Source of the DNA: Biomphalaria glabrata | Taxonomy: Eukaryota; Mollusca; Gastropoda; Planorbidae | DNA: 64,000 nt | Reading direction: 5' to 3' | Assembly: GCF_947242115.1 (NCBI RefSeq) | Contig: NC_074712.1 | Span: 42,432,838-42,496,837 of the forward strand | Shown here: positions 13,101 through 40,395 of the stretch, piece by piece | How positions within the stretch are numbered: position 1 is the first letter of the stretch | How the letters are laid out: the number at the start of each line of letters is the position of its first letter | The notes under the pieces: generated by a model | What the model was told of the DNA's origin: nothing | The model's input: the letters and a program-made list of their open reading frames with translations, nothing else | Database searches by the model: none | Made by a program: the position numbers and the translations under genes

Positions 13101-14366
13101 CATCACTGTTCATTTGAGAATATAGTAATTCTTTCTTTTCTTTTAAGTATCAATTTTCTTTTTTTTTTCTCCTTTTTTGGACTATTGCAGAAGATTTTGA
13201 AGGAGCTTTAGCAGTCTTAACAGAAATGGCTTATTTGGCACATGAAAGGGGTGGTAAGTAGACTTTCTTATTTAGGAGCTTTTCAGGTAATTTTGTGCTA
13301 AGTAACATATAAAGCATATAAAACATATGGTTCCAGTTGCATATAAAAGAAGATGATGCTAACAGCCCTCGCACCATCATAAAAAGAAAGCCCTTTTAAA
13401 AAAAAATGTTTGTTTTATTCACTTTTCATCATAATCAATTAAAATGTTAATAGGCAGTTTCTTAACTAGAGGTGTCATTTTGCTAAGTGTGTTACAATAG
13501 TTATAGCAAACATTATTTTAAAATGTGCATCTTCATTCATTCATTATGTCTTGAGTATTTAATGACTTGTGTTATCAATCCAGGCTCTTCAACAACTGGT
13601 AAACCCATAGGTGCATACTGTGATATTCTGGCCAAGTGTGAAATTACAAGAGTTTTACTTTTGCTGTTGTTACAGGTTTTTATTACATATGTGTATCTTT
13701 GCTTTTTTTAATTGGTGAATTGAAATTTAGTAGTTGTTATAAATAAACTGAATTATTTATTTGCATTGATTATTGCAACTAAAATGTACACAGTACACAA
13801 CAAAAGTTTTTTATTATAAAATATGAAGTATAACAGAACCTCAACTAGTTTTTAGTGAAGTTGACTGAAAATTTAAGGTTAACAAAGAATTTATGCTTTG
13901 TAATTTCTAGCCCACGCCTCAAAGAATAAGACCTGAACATGCCCAGACATTGGAAAAATACACCTGGGAATCTTGTGACAGTATAACAGGTATGTAATCG
14001 AATACATATTCACCATAGAACAAATAAAACCTCTTTTATGTTTAAATCTGTTAAGAATATACCACAACAATTCTTTCTTTTCCAGAGATGTACCTTGGTG
14101 AGGATTTATACCTTTTGTTACAGTCAGTTGTGGTAAGAGTTTTATTGATCTTCTACAACAAGTCATTAATTATTGCTTAGCTAGCCAAGACACAGCAACT
14201 GAACTACTAATTTTTTTTTGTTTTTCAGATGGCTTGTCAGTCATTAGATTTAGAATCACTTCGTGCACTTCAAAAAGAGCTATGGCCATTGTTTGATTGT
14301 GAACAAAATCAATTATTGCATTTTGTAATCCAAGAATTGGCACATCCAAGTGGGGAAGGCCTTTAA
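3726..14366 (+). CDS. F8A1: HAP40 / F8A, 40-kDa huntingtin-associated protein
   Basis: HAP40 is an alpha-helical, TPR-like partner that stabilises huntingtin and links it to Rab5 early endosomes. Twelve coding exons join in frame: 3726-3784, 6346-6392, 6700-6772, 7242-7401, 10055-10123, 11565-11627, 12345-12402, 13191-13253, 13584-13675, 13911-13989, 14086-14132, 14229-14366. They give 948 nt, 315 aa plus stop, against 371 aa in human. Diagnostic blocks are YRAITNKLKK + RFLKKPNVAEGSEQFG, ALTDAARAFLEAE, CEITRVLLLLLLQ, RPEHAQTLEKYTWES, and the C-terminus ELWPLFDCEQNQLLHFVIQE with a final PSGEGL. The human protein's proline-rich linker is missing here, which explains the shorter length. The start is MEKDSDILLKYR, just upstream of the conserved block. 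Every donor is GT and every acceptor AG. Human F8A is intronless, so the intron-rich form here resembles the parental state. Introns carry LINE and SINE debris. Confidence 0.93.
4001..4022 (+). repeat. Interstitial telomere-type repeat (TTAGGG)3
   Basis: TTGGGTTAGGGTTAGGGTTAGG lies in HAP40 intron 1. It is a short, perfect run of three TTAGGG units, the metazoan telomere motif, in otherwise AGATCT-rich sequence. Confidence 0.85.
4170..4612 (+). mobile_element. CR1/jockey-group LINE, 3' fragment (LINE-B)
   Basis: The fragment is 5'-truncated and encodes the C-terminal tail of a reverse transcriptase [55 protein letters not shown], ending at 4545. The 3' end is an ATAAGATAAG-type tail. It matches the copies at 31225-32000, 34985-35275 and 57595-60345 closely, and the older copy at 5370-5720. 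It sits in HAP40 intron 1, sense to the gene. The clade call comes from the NSFFP-xxIRxWN-LP style ending and is tentative. Confidence 0.8.
4932..5013. repeat. Two-copy 40-bp tandem duplication
   Basis: The block containing TTAGACCCCTGCAGACAACT occurs at 4941 and again at 4981, identical over about 40 bp. It lies in HAP40 intron 1 and looks like a recent replication slip or local duplication. Confidence 0.9.
5370..5720 (+). mobile_element. Decayed LINE-B 3' fragment
   Basis: Line-by-line similarity to the 4208-4545 copy is visible (GTGAGATT, TTCAGGACAGAAGACT, GCTATTAGAGCATGGAA) but with many substitutions and small gaps. This is an older insertion of the same LINE family, in HAP40 intron 1. 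Confidence 0.7.
5915..6095 (+). mobile_element. SINE (type 2, Helitron-shared family)
   Basis: The family is recognised by repetition inside the window: TTTGGACTAGGAAGTAAA followed by TATCTTCAACTCTAAAGGA and a TAAAACATTTT tail also occur at 48899-49066, 30795-30960 (inverted) and 42236-42325. The head (ATGGCATGCGTGCTGGACTT ... GATGGTCCTGGGCTCA) looks like degraded tRNA-type A and B boxes. It lies in HAP40 intron 1. Confidence 0.65.
7540..8225 (+). mobile_element. Non-LTR retrotransposon, C-terminal fragment with decayed zinc finger
   Basis: The fragment lies in HAP40 intron 4. The plus strand encodes a typical LINE ORF2 tail in two pieces: LLYGSETWVLYRKQLRLLE and FHQRCLRSIIDIQWQDCATN (to about 7850), then, after a frame change, 7899-8225 with LKTCLDTWLHVASERDSWRS and KRYRQRKKKSK. 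The final part (YACSGWGKICRSQLGC) is a degraded CxxCGKxCRSxxG zinc finger. The block is 5'-truncated and not functional. Confidence 0.8.
8520..9800 (-). mobile_element. RNase-H-bearing LINE fragment (I-clade type), decayed
   Basis: Minus-strand frames show an RNase H fold start, FAYTDGSASMDSERTGYGAY, then SFDGEVMVICEALKFIDSQL (9119-9448). Further 3', broken frames resemble the CPRCGEEDET-type C-terminal zinc knuckle and end with a GKPQILYLYG-like segment around 8567-8791. The element is antisense to HAP40 inside intron 4. It is separated into several frames and clearly inactive. Confidence 0.7.
10405..10575 (+). mobile_element. tRNA-derived SINE fragment (type 1)
   Basis: It shares CAAATGGGTACCTGACATTA, GGCCACAAACAGATGA and TTTACATCATCTGCCCTATA with the SINE copies at 41870-42075 and (inverted) 16200-16466. 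The tRNA-like head is mostly lost. It lies in HAP40 intron 5. Confidence 0.75.
11820..12010 (+). mobile_element. tRNA-derived SINE (type 3)
   Basis: CACAGTGGTTGGGTGGC resembles a Pol III A box, and GCAGAGTTTGAATCTCGATC about 40 bp on resembles a B box (GGTTCGANTCC). The body is unlike the other SINE types in the window. It lies in HAP40 intron 6, sense orientation. Confidence 0.6.
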
Positions 14367-14481
14367 AATATATTAAATAAGAGATGTGAAGCATTCCTGT
14401 AAAAATATTTGTATTTTAATAAGTTTTGTGGCGTTTTCATACAGTTTTGAGAATGTAAAAAAGGCAATGTATACTTGATGG

Positions 14482-14487
14482 AATAAA
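14482..14487 (+). promoter_or_regulatory. Candidate HAP40 polyadenylation signal
   Basis: This is the first canonical AATAAA after the HAP40 stop codon, 116 bp downstream. Supported by motif and position only. Confidence 0.45.
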
Positions 14488-16199
14488 AACAATGCTACAT
14501 GGCCTTCAGTTATTACATTTTGTAATCCATTAATTGGCACATCCAACAACTAATGGTTTGTTTGCAGCACTGGAAGAGGAAAGAAAGTAACTTGAGTTTA
14601 CATGCCTAACTATGTTTCTACTTAACCCATTTTTTTTTTCATTTCCCTGGCTTTCTTTTTAAACATACATCAATGTTGTAATAAAAATATTACTGACAAA
14701 TGTCACAAGTTAAAAAAACAATATTCATCTTGTTTGGCACTGAATGAACTAACATGATGAGTTACAAAGCCACATAAATAGAAAGAAGGACAATTGATAT
14801 AGTAAATCACTGTAACCACATTTTTCAGGATTGCTGCCTGGTCATATGGTATGGTCCCTAATTAGAATTAAAATTTAAAAATTAGATTGATAAAATAGCA
14901 AATAAAATGTCAATTTAAAGTAAAATGTCAAGCACTGATGTACTTCTACTTTTTATTTATTGGGCTTAGATTATATAACACTTAGATTATATTTTTATGT
15001 ATATTCATCTGCTTTGAGTTTTTGACAATCTGACAATGTCCTCTGTGGTTTTAGTGGTTCCTTCAGATGCAGTATCTATTGTATGATCCTTAGAGGCTAG
15101 CTGGGAGCAGATCTAACAATATCTCATTATCCTAGACCTATTAAAGAAGTTTCTCTATATTACTGTTATTTATTAGAAACAATAACTTGTACTCGAGTTT
15201 TGATTCCAAAACTTAAACAATGCATTGCATTGAGGGGTTAAAATCAGAGTATCCCTTCCATAATCACTTGCCTTTTGATGAAACTTCTGATTGTAGAAGC
15301 ACAAGCTACCAACTTACCCTATCAAATGTCAGAGATTTCTCTGAGCTTAGTGGCGAAGTCGAGCCAAATACTGACATGCTTGTCAGAGTCTATTGGAGAC
15401 AGCTTTTCAAGTTGACTAGTGGAACCAAAATGCATTTACTATACCATTCAAGTTGGTTAACAGGCATGCACCATGACCATATATTTAACAGCTTTCTACA
15501 ACACACATAATTGTTTGCCATTATACCAGGAAGCATACAACCAGGCTGCCTTCCTTAAAATGTTCTGGGGTAATGAACCCCTTTTATTTTAAATTAGCAA
15601 AATATAGAAAGAGAGAGGAAACTTTCACAAGCAATGAGCAAAATAAAACCATAAACTACATTCTTTTTATTGTTGTGTTTGTGATCTTAATTCCTAATAA
15701 TTCTTGTTAAATATTGCTATCTTTTTGTGAATTACTGTGTAATGACTCCATTAAGTTATTTGGTAGTCATGAGAATGTTTTCTTAATTATAAATATTTAA
15801 ACTGATTTAGTTGTTTTTTTTTCTTAATAAAAATAAATTGGCACTATGCCTAACAAGAGCACATTGTCATTAGCAACACATATATTTATCTATTGATGGG
15901 AAATGTATTTGTTGTTAAACATTAATGACATCATTGTTAGTTAAGTTTGCAGACTTGAGTGAGAGACTTGTATGCAGTTGTAAAATTATTTGTTGTTTTG
16001 TTATTTATTCTAAATGGACATTAAATACCTGATTTAAATATATATTCATTTTTTAGGTGTATGATTATACCAATTTGTGCATGTCAACTCTGTTATTAAT
16101 CCCCTTTTTTGTTTAATAAAATATGAATGACAATTTAATAGCTCATAAGCTTTGATAAAACAACTGTAACGAACATAACATAAAAGTAAAAAAAAAAGT

Positions 16200-16466
16200 A
16201 AAGTTCGCCTTTCAGATCATGAAGTCTGTAGGGCAGATGATGTAAAGGTAATCTGTTTCTGAGGCCCACAGTTAATGAGGATGTCATGTGGCCTACACAA
16301 CAACCAACCGCATTTACTTTTTCCGGACTAATGTCAGGTACCCATTAGATCTAGATGGACTCATAGGTGCCCTAAAGATCCCAAAATGAAAACCACAGTC
16401 ATCACCTGGATTCAAACCCAAGACCCTCCAATTCAGAAGCCAAGCAGTTTACCACTCAGCCACCAT
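16200..16466 (-). mobile_element. tRNA-derived SINE, near full length (type 1)
   Basis: Read on the minus strand, it starts with a clear tRNA-like Pol III promoter: A box TGGCTGAGTGG and B box GGGTTTGAATCCAGG. The conserved body follows, with AATGGGTACCTGACATTAGT and TTTACATCATCTGCCCTACA. It is the best-preserved head among the type 1 copies in the window. Confidence 0.8.
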
Positions 16467-19454
16467 GCCTATGAAAAAAATATATGCCCTACTTACATTG
16501 TACTCTGCAAAGGGAAATAGCTCCCAAAAGGGAGAGCATGTCTTCATTGCAGGACATACAGTAAACCTAATAACTGTACAACACATAAATAACTACCTTA
16601 TTTTGATAAAGTCCTCAATATCAATCTGTACCTATTATTTTTATTGTATTTCATTTTTTTTTCAAATAGCCAGCAATAAAAGAATATCACTCATTGGTTT
16701 AGACAAAAATTTATTATGTGGTTATTTTCTGTGCATTTATTGCTTCAGAGAAGTGTGTAGAATACATTATACTTTTTTTTTGGCAAAGTAAATGAATAAA
16801 TTACAAGTATGTAAAAAAAAATGCTAGGCAAAAAAAGACATTGTTTAATGTCAAGTTTCAAGAAAGTATTTCTACATTATAATTCAAATCTACATAATTG
16901 TTGTCCAGTTCAGCTTAAAGAAAAATAAATTGTAATTATAATTTCAAAAATGATATTAATGCCCATTAATATTGTTGGTCTCCTTCAGTCGAAGACTGAC
17001 TTTGATTCATCTTATAGAACACTTGTTCACGTGACTGAAGAGACCTAGTCTCAAGAGATATTCTCGTTCACCTATATAACACATTGTTGTGGCAGGGGCT
17101 TGTTGGTAGAGGGAACATCCATTTTTTGTTTAGCACACTTTTCTTCCAGAGCATGGAAATGCTTTATCACTGAGAAACTAAATTTTTTTTTAATGACTAC
17201 TCATACAATTTACAAACATCTTTATGTTTATTTTCAATAAATAACTCATAATCATAGTAATGTCAGTTATTATTGAGAAATATGAATAGTAGCTTAAATA
17301 CTGTAATTCTGTTTCTAGCTACAATTAAAAAACAAAAACATTCAAAATATTTATTTTACATATCTAAGTAACCAATTATGACATTTTTTTAAAAGCCTAT
17401 GAAATGTTTTTTCCTGGCTTTAGAACATCTCATGAGTTATCGAAACACTTTTTAAAAAGCTATCTTTTCAATTTAACCCAATTCCCAATTGTCTTGGTTT
17501 TCACAATTAAAAAAAAAATGAAATCTAAAAAAAACAATGTGGTTTAAGAAAGCAGTAAAAAAAAAATGCTTGAGGTTTTTAGTTGAACTTGATTTAAATT
17601 ATCACAAATTTGTGAAAGAGATTTATCTCAAGTTCTTGTGGGCAAGAAACTTTAGCCCAGTGGGCAAACTAGACGTAGATTATTAAATAGGAAAAGTGAA
17701 TTATTTTTTAAAATCATTTGTAGACCTTCACAACATTCTCACCCTTAGTTCTAAGCACCTTGTATTAAGGCTGGTTTTTACAATTTAAAACAAAATACTA
17801 AAACATAGAAGACATAATCCTTAACAATTGTCTGAAACTCAAGAGAACTGTGTTATCTCAGATTTAGGACTACTGGTCTGAACCCTCCAATATAAAAATG
17901 AAAATGAAGAAAAATCTGAATTGTCTCCCAACATGATCCATTTAGTTAGCTGGCATAAGAAGAGAAACAAAGCAAGATATAAAAGAGGAATAAAAAACTG
18001 CCACTACACACTTACTATAATGTCACCATTGTACACTGCGATTTACAAAATATTTATTTCTCTTCTTTCTTACTCCTCTGCAACTATTTGTGGTCTTATG
18101 TTAACTCACTGGAAAAAAATGAAACTTCTTTTTGTCTAATTATTTTCCATGCATCTTTACCTTAAGTAATAAATTTTTGATACCATAAATTTTTTTTTTA
18201 AAGCATTTTGCTCTTACTCAAAACCATTTATACTATTCAAACCTGATTTTCCCATCATTTAATAAAGGAATTACCCACAGATATACAATAAGTACAAAAA
18301 AATTCTATCCAAGCTGAGGATGAAATTCAGAATGTTGTCAGACATGAGACTTTCATAGAACAACACTTACATCCACTGTCTGTTGAGCTAATGAGTAATG
18401 ATTAAAAGATATTGCTTTCATACTTTTGATATGATCAGTAACTTAGAATTGGAAATGTCAGGCAGATTACATACTGAAGCTTGCATTGATTTCATAGTTA
18501 CAATGTCCACAACTTGAATGAACCATATGTATAAAGTTCATTATCCTTTTTTAAATAACAGTTTCTCTTACAAAACTTAAAAATAACTAGCAGAATATAA
18601 ACAAGCAAAATAAAAAAATAATCCTTTTAAAAAAAACAAAGGTTATGTAATGGAAAGAACTTTGCACTTACAACAATATATCTCAATAATGTAGAAGTTT
18701 TTCCCTTATTTGATATTAAAAAAATTAATTACCAATAATTAATTGACTAACTGGTTAATTTTTAAATTGATTCATATTTTGATAGATACTATCAATAATA
18801 TTTTAAATTTTCAACTTGATAAAAAAATTGGTGAGGGAGAAATAATGTGAACAATTATCTATTTATCAGTATCTGTGACTACTGAAGGATTAATTTCCCT
18901 TGTTGGTATCAAACAAAATAATTAATTGCCAATAATTAATTGACTAATTGTTGCTTTTCATTTATTGATTCATGTCTCATCTATGCTTATATTGAGTAAA
19001 GGGTGAACAGTTAATTGCTGCCATATCTCTCAGTATTGCAAGGTTTATCTCTACTTAGCTTAATTCTTATTTTATATAAAACAAAATCAATTAGTTACAG
19101 CCAATTGATTAATTATTGATTCATTTGTTGTCATGTCATGGAAAATGAATATTGTGTGAAATTTCATCTTGATCCAAGAATGGAAAAAATTTAAAATACC
19201 AGACAGAGTGAGTTGATATACATCTAAGCTTTGTCTATAAATATGGCAAATTGTATGGGAATATTTTATGGCATTCAAATTTCTATGTCACATGTCCTAG
19301 ACCAATAAATAAGAATGCTCCCATAAACTAAAAATATTGAGGTAAAAAATCCAAACTATAAGTCTTTTATTTGTGCAAATGTTAGTTAAGTGTTGTCCTA
19401 AATACAAGTAACCAAAAATTTTCAAAAATTAAAAACAACAACAATAATTTAAAA

Positions 19455-19460
19455 TTTATT
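19455..19460 (-). promoter_or_regulatory. Candidate MBOAT7 polyadenylation signal
   Basis: The minus strand reads AATAAA about 940 bp after the MBOAT7 stop. It is the first canonical hexamer I found after that stop. Use of this site would put the LINE tail at 19930-20297 inside the 3' UTR. Weak evidence. Confidence 0.3.
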
Positions 19461-19929
19461 CATTAAATACAGATTTTTGATAAATTAAAAAAAGATGATA
19501 CATAAAACAAATACATGAAAAATTTTGGTCTATAAACAATTTTGGCGTACATTTGTTAAAAAGCAACAGTATATAAATATAATTGATTTAAGAAGGCTAT
19601 AGTATACAATGTAAAACAAATACAACTTTCAAGAAAGCATCAAGGATTTTTAACTGTCTTATTGCAAGCATATAATAAAATTCCCTTTGAGGTTCTAAAG
19701 ATCCATTATGCAGGAAGACTACTCAACTGGAGCTGTTTAACAGAGTAAGCTTCTGGATTGAGTTCAGGATCTCCTACTTAAAAAAAAAATTCTCATCCTA
19801 TACCACAATGACCTTATTGTGAATCACTAGCAAAGAGCAGGTCTAGGTACAAATGACAGAGTGGTTAAGCCTAAATAGCTGAACTAGGCGAAAAAGGGAG
19901 GAGGGATAATGTTTTAGAATCTCCATGAA

Positions 19930-20297
19930 TCTTTACCTTTTACCTTTACCTATCCCTTAGTCTTCTGGAACGTTGGGGCACCAGGCAAGATTCGTCATCT
20001 GTCCTTCTCCATTCCCCTCTGTCCTTAGCCTTAGTTAGAACCTCATTCAATGGCATGCCTGTCCATTCTTTTATGTTGTCCTCCCATCGCTTTCTCTGTA
20101 TGCCTCTTTTTCTTCTTTTTCCTGGTACTGTTCCCTGATGGAAGGTCTTAGCGAGCCCCGAAGATCTTGTGATATGGCCATAGATTTTTAGCTTGCACTT
20201 TTTTACGATAATTAGCAGGTCATCATGGGGTCTAATCGGTGCAGTAACCCTGTCTCTAATCTCTTGGTTTGTGATGTGGTCTTTAAATACTGAATCT
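19930..20297 (-). mobile_element. LINE C-terminal/3' fragment (L2/CR1-type tail)
   Basis: The minus strand reads as an open LINE ORF2 tail: YKDHITNQEIRDRVTAPIRP, KKCKLKIYGHITRSSGLAKT, RRKRGIQRKRWEDNIKEW, ending CLVPQRSRRLRD and stop, followed by GGTAAAGGTAAA-type 3' repeats. This is the widely seen YGHVTRSSGLAKTILQGTV-style tail. It sits just downstream of the MBOAT7 stop codon on the same strand and may be part of the 3' UTR. Confidence 0.8.
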
Positions 20298-20399
20298 ACA
20301 CAGCTCTAATGGCAATAAAACTAGTGAATTTTACCTAACATCTAAAGAACCTCTATGGGAACTTATATTATCTACTTTATGTGCAAGAAACTCAGAATA

Positions 20400-36261
<15,862 letters not shown>

Positions 36262-36904
36262 TTTAAATAGATCTAGATAGATTCAATCTATAGAAGTATT
36301 ATTATAGACTAAGATACAGACTAGAAATCTTATATCGATATTCTAGATCTTAGATCTACATAACATTTGATAACATAGCCGACATAGAATCTAGAAGTCT
36401 AGGTCTTAGAATAGATCTAGCAGATTGAGTTCATTTGTTTACAATCAGGAAATCTCTATCTATACGTTGTCGTGCAGCTAATCGGGTACAATTGTTGAAT
36501 TGACATCAACCAATTCGCTTTCATTATCAGCGTATATCTGTTAAATAGTGTTAATATCAATCTCATTATAAAATAAAAAGGTATTAGTTTACGTGACAAA
36601 AATAATTGTTTTATAAAGTAACATCTAGATCTAGATCTACATCTACATATATAGAATCTAGTTCTAATCTAGATAGATTATGTAAACATCCTGGGTGCGA
36701 ATAGATTATCAAAAATTTTACGACCTTAGAGTGTATAGTCTTGTAGAGTCTATCTAGATTTCTATTTCTTTTAGCTTTGTTTTTATTTTTTTAGTGAGAT
36801 GAAATCAAATCGATGGTAAACACCCTCATCCATCATCTACTCAAAAGGATAATAATTTATAATGTATAATAGACAGTCTAGATTCGGTCTAGAGACTCTA
36901 GATT

Positions 36905-37515
36905 CTAGATATATTTAGAATTTAGATCTATAAATATATGAGAATAATAATAATATTATTGAGATGAGAGAGAATACTATTAGTACTATTACTAGTATTA
37001 GTAGTATTACTAGATGTCTAGTATTAATACTAGATCTAGATTGACTAGATCTAGTTAATTAACTGTTAATAGTAGTTACGTCGAGACAGTCTAGTAATCT
37101 AGTCTAGAAATAGAATCTAGACTCTAGATATTTATAATATTAAGACTGAGACTTCAGTAAGAGTAAGAAAGAAGTCTAGACTAGTTGACTAGACTCTAGA
37201 CGTCACTAGTCACCCTCACTAGTGATTATAATCTAAATTCTACTTATCTACTAGATAGTAGATCTAGACTAGATTCTAGATCTAGTAACTGACTAGTGTC
37301 ACTAGTAGTACCGTATGCCAGTAGCATGCCAATGAATATACTATAATTATTTATGATAATGATAATTACTAAATTAGATCTTATAATTAAGTATATACTC
37401 ACTCAAATATATTACATAGATCTATATATATATATTTAGAATTTAGATCTATAAATATATGAGAATAATAATAATATTATTGAGAGAGAATACTATTACT
37501 AGATCTAGATTGACT
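36905..37515. repeat. Tandem duplication, unit ~525 bp (first unit and start of second)
   Basis: The AATTTAGATCTATAAATATA block occurs at about 36917 and 37439. The sequence following 37036 (GACTAGATCTAGTTA ... GCCAGTAGCATGCCAATGAA ... CTCAAATATATTACATAGAT) recurs at 40050-40390 nearly unchanged. The second unit was therefore cut by the TIR element at 37516-40046. Confidence 0.8.
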
Positions 37516-37640
37516 GGTAAAACTTTACATCGCAGGACCCTAGTTTTTCAGGTCAATTATTTGGCAGCTGTCTATCCGCACGTATGATGACGTACTGACG
37601 TGACCTCACCTGCTCGCGCGCAAAGCGCGCCCGGTCACTG

Positions 37641-37675
<35 letters not shown>

Positions 37676-40046
37676 TTTAGTACGTTAAATCGTAGATCTA
37701 TGTAATATAGATTTAGATTTTTTTGTACAATTTATTCTTGGAATAACTATTAATGTTTAGATGGTATTTTATGTTTTTAATTGGGGAATTTTTATTAATA
37801 TATTATTAATTAATTACAGACCTACGTATCTTTGCTAAAAAAAATAATATTATAAATCTAATCGTGATAAATCTAATCGTCTGTTAACTGTTTTGTTTCT
37901 TTTAAATACGTATTGAAATAAATTTTTTTCTGCTCTCGTTTTTTTTTTTTAGAGTATGTAATCTTATTTTTCTACTTTAAAAATAATTATAATTATTAAA
38001 TATGCAAGCAAAAAATGTGTATTTTGTATATTTTTATGTTTGCTGAAATATAGGCACAGGGTTGACGTACTGCCGTAAATCCATAACTGGATTTTTATAT
38101 TACGAGTACGCTACAAATGGACATTTTGTTAACCATGACGAAGTTGCAGACCGTAATATGTCTCCTTCTGTCTTGAAAGACAAAGGATGTAAATAATGTA
38201 CTCACATGAAAAACTAGTTTGTTTGTCTTTTTGAGTCCACGAACAATCGGATCCTACTAAGTAAGCCGATTCCGAAGCGGCAAAGTTAGCCACTGTTCGT
38301 ATGTCTGAATGCTCCTGTTTTAGGGCTATCTAACAGGGCTGCTTTTTTGTGCATCCCCTTTTTTATGGCAACTTCATTTCTTTCGCTATCGGCGAGGTTC
38401 GTACCAGCACGCTCAGTTTGTTCTGTTGTCCATCCTGCGCGATGTTCTCAAACTATTTGTTTATACCTGTAGTTGTCAAGATAGGGACGGCCCAGGAATG
38501 TATGGTGCCGCAATTTGGAAGCAGATGGGCAAGACGTGGGGACAGTTGGAGAGAGTCTAACTTGACTCGCTGATTCTTAAGATGAAGGTTTATGTTTCTC
38601 ATCTTTGCTGCCACTTGCAGTTTTCTCAGTCTCGTAAATGGTCCTGACGTTCCTTGTACTGATGATGGTGAAGGTCGGATAATCCTGGCGCCGAACAGCT
38701 GGAGATCCATCTTCTTCCAGGTCCGCTGTTTGGTTTTTCAAGTTCTTTATTGTTTAGGTCAAGTGACCTAGCATCATATAAGTAGATAAAATTCTACTTC
38801 CAAATATTTGAGATTTTCTCTACTCCTCGACTAAGCTAAGCCAAAATAAACTAAGATACACGTCCAAAAATCTCTATAAAATGTTTACAAAGCTGTGCGT
38901 TTTCTAGTTTGTGAACCTAGTATAAAATGCAAAGGTTTATAGACGCCAACTAAATTAGGTAACTTTTGGTGTGCTTGGAGTGAATGGAAAAATTCAAAGC
39001 CAGCAGTGCGCGGGGACCTGGGCGGGTGTCTTGTGGGGGGGGGGGGGGGCCTGAGCCGTAAGGGTAAACTACGGGGTGCGTCAAAAAAATGGTTCAAAGT
39101 TCCTCTAGTCCTGTAGCCCAGATGGCCCGCTCTGAGTCAATCGGCTGGTTGAGCTGAGCTACCAGCATAGGTCATCGACCTAAAGGGTCTATCAGGGAGC
39201 TGCTGTATCCAGTTTCAAAGCTCCTGATTTGAAACACGATCCTCCAAGAATTACACATTATGGTATAATGCTGTCTAAGCGGGCTCAGAGGGCACTTATA
39301 GGATGAGAAGCGCATGGACCACGGATAATAACAGCCTCATTCCATTCAGTGAAGAAGAGGATTAACTTAGATATTGTCTTAACAACAAATGACAGTGAAG
39401 AGGAAGAGAAGGATAATATTTACAACAGACTGACTATCATCATACTCGACAGCTACTGAAAATGTGTGGATTTCAGATAAATATCTGTACTTATAAGGAA
39501 ACCCATTCAGTTTAATTTAATTTGAAAATAAAATAAAGAATATGTTGCACATATACGAAACCCAATATGATTGGTTTACTTCATAGACTATGGTTTACTT
39601 TAATTTTAAAGTAAAATTACATTAAATCAATAAATTAAAAAATAATAATTTAGGTCTGTAAAACATTACAAATGAAAAAAAAAATAGTGTCAGCAAAAAT
39701 ATATAAATATAGGCCTATAACCCGTACATATATAGGATAACGGTACCATACATTTGTGACACAAACAAACAAAAAAAAAACAAATTAAAAAAATAAAGAT
39801 TAATTCATTCTCATTATTTATTTTTTATAACCTTTTAAATATTTTTTTTATTACATAATATAGATCCAGAGTTTTCATATCATTAGCGAATTACTAGTTC
39901 TATCACGAACTATTAGGCCTACATGATACTACCGACACCGTCTAGCCGGTAGTGACCTTGTGACCTGATTACCGTAGCGATAGACAGCGCGGTGCTGCCA
40001 CTTGCGTAACATTCTTCACAAGGGTCCTGCGATGTAAAGTTTTACC
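37516..40046. mobile_element. TIR DNA transposon with perfect 8-bp target duplication, family unassigned
   Basis: The left end is GGTAAAACTTTACATCGCAG and the right end is its exact inverse complement; the match runs 26 bp. The flanks GATTGACT (37508-37515) and GATTGACT (40047-40054) are identical, an 8-bp duplication. The GG terminal dinucleotide with an 8-bp duplication fits Merlin or MULE-like better than classic hAT, but no transposase frame was recognised in the 2.5-kb interior. The interior includes a (CT)n run at 37645-37672 and a poly(G) at about 39034. Confidence 0.7.
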
Positions 40047-40395
40047 GATTGACTAGATCTAGTTACGTCTAGACAGTCTAGTAATCTAGTCTAGAAATAG
40101 AATCTAGACTCTAGATATTTATAATATTAAGACTAAGACTGAGACTTCAGTAAGAGTAAGAAAGAAGTCTAGACTAGTTGACTAGACTCTAGACGTCACT
40201 AGTCACCCTCACTAGTGATTATAATCTAAATTCTACTTATCTACTAGATAGTAGATCTAGACTAGTAACTGACTAGTAGTAGTGCCAGTAGCATGCCAAT
40301 GAATATACTATAATTATTTATGATAATGATAATTACTAAATTAGATCTTATAATTAAGTATATACTCACTCAAATATATTACATAGATCTAAGAT
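40047..40395. repeat. Remainder of the second tandem-duplication unit
   Basis: It matches 37036-37425 with small gaps, for example AGTGATTATAATCTAAATTC and ATAATGATAATTACTAAATT in both. It directly follows the target duplication of the TIR element. Confidence 0.8.

Larger units (their letters stand above)
14367..19454. other. HAP40 3' flank and intergenic region
   Basis: The HAP40 3' UTR probably ends after the AATAAA at 14482-14487; other AATAAA sites exist further on. A 40-bp echo of HAP40 exon 12 lies at about 14508-14550. One SINE (16200-16466, minus) is present. Around 16978-17110 a GC-richer block containing TTCAGTCGAAGACTGAC looks repeat-derived but has no partner in the window. The remainder is AT-rich sequence with no supported gene. 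The 96-aa open frame at 15220-15510 has no recognisable domain. Confidence 0.55.

Noticed and set aside
15220-15510. 96-aa open frame downstream of HAP40
   Set aside because: No recognisable domain, no splice context and no homologue I know; likely chance in 3' flanking DNA.
18720-18960. Two similar AATTAATTGACTAA-containing blocks
   Set aside because: Short, AT-rich and imperfect; could be chance in this base composition.
38349-38710. Overlapping open frames within the 37516-40046 element
   Set aside because: They resemble no known transposase; left as interior sequence of an unassigned element.
39105-39185. tRNA-like stretch with AGCCCAGATGGCCCGCTCTG
   Set aside because: No consistent cloverleaf or B box could be drawn; not called as a tRNA or SINE.
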